Shown: positions 7,042 to 10,965 of the stretch, one piece after another
Layout: each line of letters begins with the position of its first letter
Position numbering within the stretch: position 1 is the stretch's first letter
Source: an uncultured Lachnospiraceae bacterium
GTDB taxonomy: Bacteria; Bacillota_A; Clostridia; Lachnospirales; Lachnospiraceae
DNA length: 10,965 bases
Assembly: GCA_910587495.1 (NCBI GenBank)
Contig: CAJUMT010000113.1
Location: 1-10,965 of the forward strand
Direction of reading: 5' to 3'
Made by a program: the position numbers and the translations under genes
Notes under the pieces: model-generated
What the model was told of the DNA's origin: nothing
What the model saw: only the letters and a program-made list of their open reading frames with translations
The model's database searches: none

Positions 7042-7070
7042 ATTATACCGAACTTACGTTCTTTTGTAAA
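7042..7070 (-). promoter_or_regulatory. Sigma-A-type promoter of the radical SAM repair operon
   Basis: On the minus strand, TTTACA (7065-7070) and TATAAT (7042-7047) are separated by 17 bases, close to the ideal promoter. It begins 13 bases after the DUF6773-like stop codon, so the repair operon is transcribed independently. Both LexA-like sites fall within or directly downstream of it, as expected for repression by steric exclusion of RNA polymerase. Confidence 0.8.
7049..7062. promoter_or_regulatory. LexA/SOS-box-like operator between -35 and -10
   Basis: CGAACTTACGTTCT contains GAAC-N4-GTTC, the invariant core of the Bacillus/Clostridium-type LexA operator. It sits wholly inside the 17-base spacer of the promoter. 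It matches 12 of 14 positions of CGAACRNRYGTTYC. Position and palindromy strongly suggest LexA repression of the radical SAM operon; no lexA gene is in the window to confirm it. Confidence 0.72.
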
Positions 7071-7083
7071 GAAGTTTTTTTGA

Positions 7084-7569
7084 TTATTCTTCATCCTCAT
7101 CATACGCTGATTCCAGCTTTTTACGGCGATGTTTTACGAAAGCCCCTGCAGCCGCAAGACAAATAAAAGTAAGAATAAAGATGTTTATACCTGTAATCAG
7201 GCTGACCGCCAAAAGCTGCCCCATATCCGCCTCCTCATACCAGCCGCGCATAAAACTGTTTGCAAGCACAAGCAGCGTGCCCGCCGCAGCGGCGATCACA
7301 GCATACAGAAGATAACTTTTCCATCCCGGACGGCTGCTGTAATCAAAATGTCCGCCTTTCAGCTCTCCGATCAAAAGCCCTACGGCCATCAGCATAAAGA
7401 CGGTCCACTCACCCGCCACCTGGGTAAAAGACGCTTTCATAAAGATCAGCTGTCCGAAAATGCCTACAAGAAGCGCCCAAAATGTAAACCAATACATATA
7501 ATGCTCAATTTTCATCATCTCCATCTCTTCTCTTTCGTCTACTACTTTTTTCATTTTAAACAGTCTCAT
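7084..7569 (-). CDS. DUF6773-like four-helix membrane protein
   Basis: A 161-residue membrane protein with four hydrophobic segments (about residues 26-46, 53-71, 84-106 and 119-146), a charged N-terminus (KMKKVVDEREEMEMM) and a charged C-terminal tail (KHRRKKLESAYDEDEE). It resembles the small DUF6773 family of Firmicutes membrane proteins, encoded next to XRE regulators; no biochemical role is known to me. It overlaps the regulator gene by ATGA and has a strong SD (GGAGGA, 6 bases before the ATG) inside that gene, so the two are translationally coupled. The pairing of a short Cro-like regulator with a small integral membrane protein suggests that the regulator controls the operon; a sensor or immunity-like role for the membrane protein would be speculation. 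No terminator is seen after the stop. Confidence 0.75.
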   Translation of the reverse strand: MRLFKMKKVVDEREEMEMMKIEHYMYWFTFWALLVGIFGQLIFMKASFTQVAGEWTVFMLMAVGLLIGELKGGHFDYSSRPGWKSYLLYAVIAAAAGTLLVLANSFMRGWYEEADMGQLLAVSLITGINIFILTFICLAAAGAFVKHRRKKLESAYDEDEE

Positions 7570-7769
7570 TTCAAATCCTCCTCCCAGAATATATCATCCA
7601 GTGTTTTGTGTAAGGCCCGGCATATGTCCAGGCAAAGTTTCAATGAGGGATTAAATTTCCCCGCCTCGATCATACCGATCGTCTGCCGGGTCGCCCCGAC
7701 TTTTTTGGCAAGCTCTTCCTGGGACAGATCCATCCCGGCCCGGGCAGCTTTTAATTTTAAATTCTTCAC
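7566..7769 (-). CDS. XRE/Cro-type HTH regulator (GTG start)
   Basis: A 67-residue single-domain DNA-binding protein. The helix-turn-helix lies at about residues 16-36 (SQEELAKKVGATRQTIGMIE), followed by the family's GKFNPSLKLCLDICRALHKTLDDIF. It has no extra sensor domain and should bind DNA as a dimer, like the many short Cro-like regulators of Firmicutes. The start is GTG at 7769, preceded by a perfect AGGAGG (7776-7781) at 6-base spacing. An ATG two bases upstream is followed at once by TGA and cannot start this frame. Two 14-bp direct repeats upstream of the SD are candidate operators, so autoregulation is plausible. It is the first gene of an operon with the DUF6773-like gene and sits behind a structured leader. 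Targets are unknown. Confidence 0.88.
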   Translation of the reverse strand: MKNLKLKAARAGMDLSQEELAKKVGATRQTIGMIEAGKFNPSLKLCLDICRALHKTLDDIFWEEDLK

Positions 7770-7775
7770 ATAAGA

Positions 7776-7781
7776 CCTCCT
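7776..7781 (-). promoter_or_regulatory. Ribosome binding site selecting the GTG start of the XRE gene
   Basis: Exact AGGAGG on the minus strand, 6 bases before GTG (7767-7769). The overlapping ATG at 7769-7771 is a start-stop pair (ATGTGA) out of frame with the regulator, so the GTG must be used. Confidence 0.8.
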
Positions 7782-7812
7782 ATTAAAGTTCCGCTTTGAT
7801 TATAGTTCCGCT
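7782..7812. repeat. Two 14-bp direct repeats upstream of the XRE gene
   Basis: ATTAAAGTTCCGCT (7782-7795) and ATTATAGTTCCGCT (7799-7812) differ at one base and are 17 bases apart start to start, abutting the Shine-Dalgarno of the XRE gene. A shorter match, TTCCGCT, occurs at 7898-7904 next to the promoter. They could be operators for the XRE regulator or elements acting in the mRNA leader; the sequence does not decide between these. Confidence 0.55.
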
Positions 7813-7814
7813 AC

Positions 7815-7898
7815 AGCCCTCTCAATGCCCAGTGACTGGAAGAATTTCCAGCCGCTTAAAGCATGCGTCAGGAAATCCTTCCGGGCATTGCGTGGGCT
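7815..7898 (-). ncRNA. Candidate structured RNA leader (three-way junction) of the XRE/DUF6773 operon
   Basis: Read on the minus strand, AGCCC (7894-7898) pairs with GGGCU (7815-7819) and CAAUGCCC (7883-7890) with GGGCAUUG (7823-7830), across a 3x3 internal loop. Together they make a 13-bp basal stem. Inside are two hairpins: GGAA-GAUU-like/UUCC (7871-7882) and CUGGAA-AUUC-UUCCAG (7836-7851). An alternative hairpin CCAG-UCA-CUGG (7829-7839) would disrupt both the second hairpin and the basal stem, so the element could switch. It begins about 14 bases after the predicted transcription start. I do not recognise it as a known riboswitch; a small mobile repeat cannot be excluded. Confidence 0.5.
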
Positions 7899-7918
7899 TC
7901 CGCTGTTTTACAATTCAT

Positions 7919-7947
7919 AATATACTATATATTTTTTAAAATGTCAA
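7919..7947 (-). promoter_or_regulatory. Sigma-A-type promoter for the XRE/DUF6773 operon
   Basis: On the minus strand, TTGACA (7942-7947) and TATATT (7919-7924) have 17-base spacing in an AT-rich context. The predicted start near 7912 gives a leader of about 140 bases, unusually long for such a small regulator. The leader contains the structured element and the direct repeats. Confidence 0.75.
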
Positions 7948-8008
7948 TTATATTTTGCTTTTTAACTTATTTATTTTCCTAAATGTCATATGCAGGCGAA
8001 ACGCATGC

Positions 8009-8050
8009 AAAAAAACAGAGCCTGCCGGATGCTTCGCTCCTGTAGGCCCT
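8009..8050 (-). terminator. Intrinsic terminator of the phosphonate operon
   Basis: On the minus strand, AGGGCCU (8044-8050) pairs with AGGCUCU (8017-8023) with one G-U pair. An inner GGAGC-GAA-GCAUCC hairpin (one bulged A) is nested inside. A run of seven T follows (8009-8015). It lies about 30 bases after the decarboxylase stop codon, making that gene the last of the operon. Confidence 0.8.
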
Positions 8051-8078
8051 GCCGTCTGCTGCTTTCTATGCAATTGTT

Positions 8079-9200
8079 TTATAATTCTTTTAAGTAGTTC
8101 ATAAAATTCTCTTTATTTTCCAGCGCCGTCGTCGTAGGACGCCCCAGGTCTTTTCTTGCGCCGATGGAACATTTAACTTCAATAAATGTAAGCGCATTTC
8201 TTTCTTTAGCCGCCGTAAGCTCCTGATCCAGCGCTTCGAACGTGTCCACGCACACGGCATAGGGATAACCGCAGGCTTTGGCCGCCAATGTCAGATCTAT
8301 GCGGCATGCCGCCGTCGGCATGCCGCCCACCGTCTCGTGAGCCTCGTTGTTAATGACCACATGAACCAGGTTTTCAGGATGAAAGGCTCCTGTCACTGCC
8401 ATAGAACCCATATGCATCAACACCGCGCCGTCCCCGTCCACGCACCACAGCTTCATGTCAGGCTTCTGCGCGGCGATTCCCAATGCGATAGATGAGCTGT
8501 GCCCCATAGAACCTACCGTCAGGAAATCATATTTATGGCTCTGTCCGTTGGCCTTTCGGATCTCAAAGAGTTCCCGGCTCGCTTTTCCTGTCGTGGAGAC
8601 GATTGGGTCTTCGCCCGCCGCTTCTACAATATGGCGGATAATTTCTTCTCTGGCCATGCAATAGGAATTCTTATATTCCACCGGCCTGTCATAAGTCAAA
8701 GCCCCTTTTCTGATCACAAAAGCGACGCTTTTTCCTTTTGCCAGGGTATCCTGAAACGCATCCATGGTGATCTGAAGTTCTTTTACAGAAGTGTCCTTTC
8801 CCACAATAAAGGTCTGTATATCCATATCTTTAAGCAGGCGCACCGTCACTTCTCCCTGATAAATATGCTGGGGTTCATCATGTACGCCCGGCTCGCCTCT
8901 CCATCCCACGATAAAAATCACCGGAATAGCATATACTTTATCGTTTAGCAAAGACGCCGCAGGATTGATCATATTACCCTCACCGGAATTTTGCATATAA
9001 ACCGCAGGAATCTTTCCGGTCGCCAGATGATACCCCGCCGCCAGCGCCGTGCAGTTTCCCTCATTCGCTCCGATCACATGGCGCTTTTTGTCCACGCCGT
9101 AAGTATCTATCAGATAATCACAGAGCGCACGAAGCTGCGAATCCGGCACGCCCGCATAAAACTCCGCGCCCAAAACTTTTACAAATTCTTCAACTTTCAT
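8079..9200 (-). CDS. aepY: Phosphonopyruvate decarboxylase
   Basis: Thiamine-diphosphate enzyme that decarboxylates 3-phosphonopyruvate to phosphonoacetaldehyde. This irreversible step pulls the unfavourable PEP mutase reaction forward. At 373 residues it has normal family length. The pyrimidine-binding half is N-terminal, with the probable ThDP-activating Glu47 in GANEGNCTALAAGYHLATGK (44-63), followed by QNSGEGNMINP (70-80). The second half holds the ThDP/Mg signature CVDGDGAVLMHMGSM (253-267) ending at Asn284-Asn285. The start is supported by AGGAG seven bases before the ATG. It overlaps the reductase gene by 11 bases and follows PEP mutase in the same operon, which separates it from the related sulfopyruvate decarboxylases. 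The terminator downstream makes it the last gene. The symbol aepY (also ppd) follows common usage. Confidence 0.93.
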   Translation of the reverse strand: MKVEEFVKVLGAEFYAGVPDSQLRALCDYLIDTYGVDKKRHVIGANEGNCTALAAGYHLATGKIPAVYMQNSGEGNMINPAASLLNDKVYAIPVIFIVGWRGEPGVHDEPQHIYQGEVTVRLLKDMDIQTFIVGKDTSVKELQITMDAFQDTLAKGKSVAFVIRKGALTYDRPVEYKNSYCMAREEIIRHIVEAAGEDPIVSTTGKASRELFEIRKANGQSHKYDFLTVGSMGHSSSIALGIAAQKPDMKLWCVDGDGAVLMHMGSMAVTGAFHPENLVHVVINNEAHETVGGMPTAACRIDLTLAAKACGYPYAVCVDTFEALDQELTAAKERNALTFIEVKCSIGARKDLGRPTTTALENKENFMNYLKEL

Positions 9201-10308
9201 CTTTAGCTCCTGTTATAATCCTGTACAATCCTTCCAGTGCATTCTCCGTAAGTCTGACCGGATGGTTTTTAAGCCGCTCCGGATTTACGGATTTTTTCAG
9301 GATTTCCAGTTCTTTTTCTTCTCTTAATACAGGCCGATGTAGCGCAAGGCCATAAAGAAATTCCTTATATTTTAAGACAGATTCTTTGACGGACCGGCAG
9401 CCCATCACCTGCGCAAGTCCCTGAAGCGTTTCTTTTAGATAGGTTTCTCCCCTTGCGTCCACGCAGTCTTGGGTATGCTCCGCCATATATTTCCACAGCG
9501 CCTCCACGCATAGCGCCGCCGCGTGGCCATGGGCAAGTCCATAAAGAGAGGTCAGCTTGTAGCACATGGCATGTCCTGCGGTCGTCTGTGTGAGATTGAT
9601 CGCCTGACCTGCCCTGTGGGCTGCCAGTAACATACCTTCATTGCCTTCTTTTTCATTGGCCAGATACTTTTTCTCATACAAGAATACGCCCTGGATCGCC
9701 TCGGTCGCATATTCCTTGCTTTCCTCTGCGGCGTTCACAGACCAGTAGGACTCAATTCCATGGCAGAGCGCGTCCAGAAGCGTTGCCTTTCTCTGATAAA
9801 GCGGAAGGGTCTCCAGCAAAGAAGCGTCCAAAAGCACATATTCTGGTACACAGCTTGCATGTGAGACGGACTGTTTATTTCCTTCATAATAGATTACCGC
9901 AAAACGGGTCGCCTCGCTGCCGGTGCCTGCAGTGGTAGGAATCGCCAGCAAAGGCGTCGTATTTTCTACAATGTCCTGCCGCAGATAGTTTTTCTCCTGA
10001 TCCATATTCCAGAACAGTTTGATGCATTTCGCCACGTCCATAGCGCTGCCTCCACCTGCCGCAATAATAAAGTCGCAGTGATGTGCAAGAAATACCTGCA
10101 CACCCTTTACCACCGATGCATAGACTGGGTTGGGCGCGAAATCCGAAAATCGTGTAAGTTCGGCTCCCTTTTCAGACACAATGTCACAAATGGTTTTATA
10201 AAGCGGTTGTTTTAGAAAGGACTCTCCGCACACCAGGAGGACGGAATTTACCTTTTTTTCTTTGAATACTTGTCCGATCGACTGCGCGGACGGTATCATA
10301 TACGCCAT
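9190..10308 (-). CDS. Phosphonoacetaldehyde reductase (iron-containing alcohol dehydrogenase family)
   Basis: Predicted NAD(P)H-dependent reduction of phosphonoacetaldehyde to 2-hydroxyethylphosphonate. At 372 residues it is a full-length group III (iron-type) alcohol dehydrogenase. The nucleotide-binding GGGSAMDVAK lies at 85-94 and TTAGTGSEAT at 125-134. The metal ligands appear as Asp179 and His183 (DALCHGIES), His246 (AGHAMCY) and His260 (GLAHGH). Their spacing is identical to that of E. coli FucO (Asp196, His200, His263, His277). Substrate assignment comes from its position between PEP mutase and phosphonopyruvate decarboxylase and from precedent: PhpC- and FomC-type reductases of phosphonate pathways belong to this family. 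The start lies one base after the PEP mutase stop, with an AGGAAG SD inside that gene. No aminotransferase is visible, which argues against aminoethylphosphonate as the direct product. Confidence 0.88.
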   Translation of the reverse strand: MAYMIPSAQSIGQVFKEKKVNSVLLVCGESFLKQPLYKTICDIVSEKGAELTRFSDFAPNPVYASVVKGVQVFLAHHCDFIIAAGGGSAMDVAKCIKLFWNMDQEKNYLRQDIVENTTPLLAIPTTAGTGSEATRFAVIYYEGNKQSVSHASCVPEYVLLDASLLETLPLYQRKATLLDALCHGIESYWSVNAAEESKEYATEAIQGVFLYEKKYLANEKEGNEGMLLAAHRAGQAINLTQTTAGHAMCYKLTSLYGLAHGHAAALCVEALWKYMAEHTQDCVDARGETYLKETLQGLAQVMGCRSVKESVLKYKEFLYGLALHRPVLREEKELEILKKSVNPERLKNHPVRLTENALEGLYRIITGAKDES

Positions 10309-10309
10309 A

Positions 10310-10965
10310 TCACTCTTCCTCCGGAATCAGCGTAATAATATCTTTAATCGGCATGCACAGTTCGTCGCATTCCTTTGCCCTGTGATGGGTAAGAATGCTC
10401 TTCGCCGCGTTCTGCATGGCGGGAAATCCGGTTCGGGTCAGCTGGTTCGCGTAGATGACCACATTAACGCCCCGAGCCTTAAACTCTTCCTCCGTCACGG
10501 CGTTGAAAGAAGTAGGCACCACCACCACAGGAGAAATCTTATCTTCTGCCCGGAATTTTTCCACAAATGCAAAGATCTCATCCGGCTCCTTTTTACGGCT
10601 GTGAATCATAATGCCGTCGGCTCCGGCTTTCGTGTAAGCAAAGGCACGCGTAAGCGCATCCTCCATCCCCTGCTCTAAGATCAGGCTTTCAATGCGGGCA
10701 ATGATCATAAATTCCTTTGTCTTCTGCGCCCGCTTCCCGGCCATAATCTTTGCGCAGAAATTTTCAATGGTATCCTGGGTCTGGGGTACTTCCGTACCGA
10801 ACAGGGAATTTTTCTTAAGTCCTGTCTTATCTTCTATAATAACCGCGGAAACGCCCATACGCTCTAAGGATTTTACCGTATAAACAAAATGTTCAATCAG
10901 CCCGCCTGTGTCGCCGTCGAATATAATGGGCTTTGTAGTCACTTCCATAATATCGTCAATGGTGC
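10310..10965 (-). CDS. aepX: Phosphoenolpyruvate mutase (partial, N-terminus outside the window)
   Basis: Catalyses the C-P bond-forming isomerisation of PEP to 3-phosphonopyruvate, the entry step of nearly all phosphonate pathways. The visible 217 residues contain the Mg-binding DGDTGG and the PEP mutase signature EDKTGLKKNS (EDK-x5-NS). This distinguishes it from isocitrate lyase and methylisocitrate lyase relatives, which carry a catalytic Cys motif there. The frame stays open to the right edge: codons upstream of the ATG at 10948 read TIDDI, a normal continuation of the family, so that ATG is internal. PEP mutases are usually about 290 residues, so some 80 N-terminal residues are probably missing. 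It ends without a fused nucleotidyltransferase domain. It is the first of three genes here, and the operon may extend further upstream. Confidence 0.93.
   Translation of the reverse strand, partial: TIDDIMEVTTKPIIFDGDTGGLIEHFVYTVKSLERMGVSAVIIEDKTGLKKNSLFGTEVPQTQDTIENFCAKIMAGKRAQKTKEFMIIARIESLILEQGMEDALTRAFAYTKAGADGIMIHSRKKEPDEIFAFVEKFRAEDKISPVVVVPTSFNAVTEEEFKARGVNVVIYANQLTRTGFPAMQNAAKSILTHHRAKECDELCMPIKDIITLIPEEE

Noticed and set aside
8499..8948. 149-codon plus-strand open frame opposite the decarboxylase gene.
   Set aside because: It lies wholly antisense to a well-conserved enzyme gene, has no SD or recognisable domain, and is typical of a shadow frame.
10946..10948. ATG taken as the start of PEP mutase.
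   Set aside because: The frame continues open to the window edge and the upstream codons (TIDDI) match the family, so it is an internal Met.
1..10965. CRISPR arrays, tRNA/rRNA genes, transposases or integration sites.
   Set aside because: No regularly spaced repeats, no cloverleaf or rRNA sequence and no transposase-like protein were seen on either strand.

Overview
The window reads like a chromosomal segment of a low-to-mid GC anaerobic Clostridia, most probably a Lachnospiraceae gut bacterium. This is inferred from the gene set (a DUF6020-type membrane protein, a CotH-family protein, an HPr-like protein without the active-site His, an XRE/DUF6773 pair, and the TIGR03915/TIGR03916 repair pair) and from strong Gram-positive Shine-Dalgarno sequences and sigma-A promoters. 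Almost everything is on the minus strand. The exceptions are a gene tail at the left edge and a broken CotH gene.

Layout, left to right. (1) 3-62: C-terminal tail of an unidentified plus-strand gene. (2) 67-2772, minus: probable operon of a large polytopic membrane protein, a lipid-anchored barnase-type RNase and its barstar-type inhibitor; the last two overlap by ATGA. (3) 2981-4385, plus: a CotH-kinase-family gene split by a frameshift, ended by a hairpin shared with the converging gene. (4) 4461-4685, minus: a small HPr-fold protein that lacks the phosphocarrier His but keeps the regulatory Ser region. (5) 4954-7006, minus: a two-gene radical-SAM DNA repair or modification module. Its promoter carries two LexA/SOS-box-like palindromes, and the radical SAM protein ends in a sliding-clamp-binding-like motif. 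(6) 7084-7769, minus: an XRE regulator translationally coupled to a DUF6773-like membrane protein. They lie behind a consensus promoter and a roughly 150-nt leader that can fold into a three-way junction followed by two 14-bp direct repeats. (7) 8079-10965, minus: a phosphonate biosynthesis operon (PEP mutase, iron-type phosphonoacetaldehyde reductase, phosphonopyruvate decarboxylase), closed by a strong terminator. The PEP mutase runs off the right edge.

The three phosphonate enzymes form a complete short path: PEP to phosphonopyruvate, then phosphonoacetaldehyde, then 2-hydroxyethylphosphonate. The gene or genes that use that product are not in the window. The most promising under-described items are the apparent SOS control and clamp-binding tail of the radical SAM repair module, and the structured leader in front of the XRE/DUF6773 operon.
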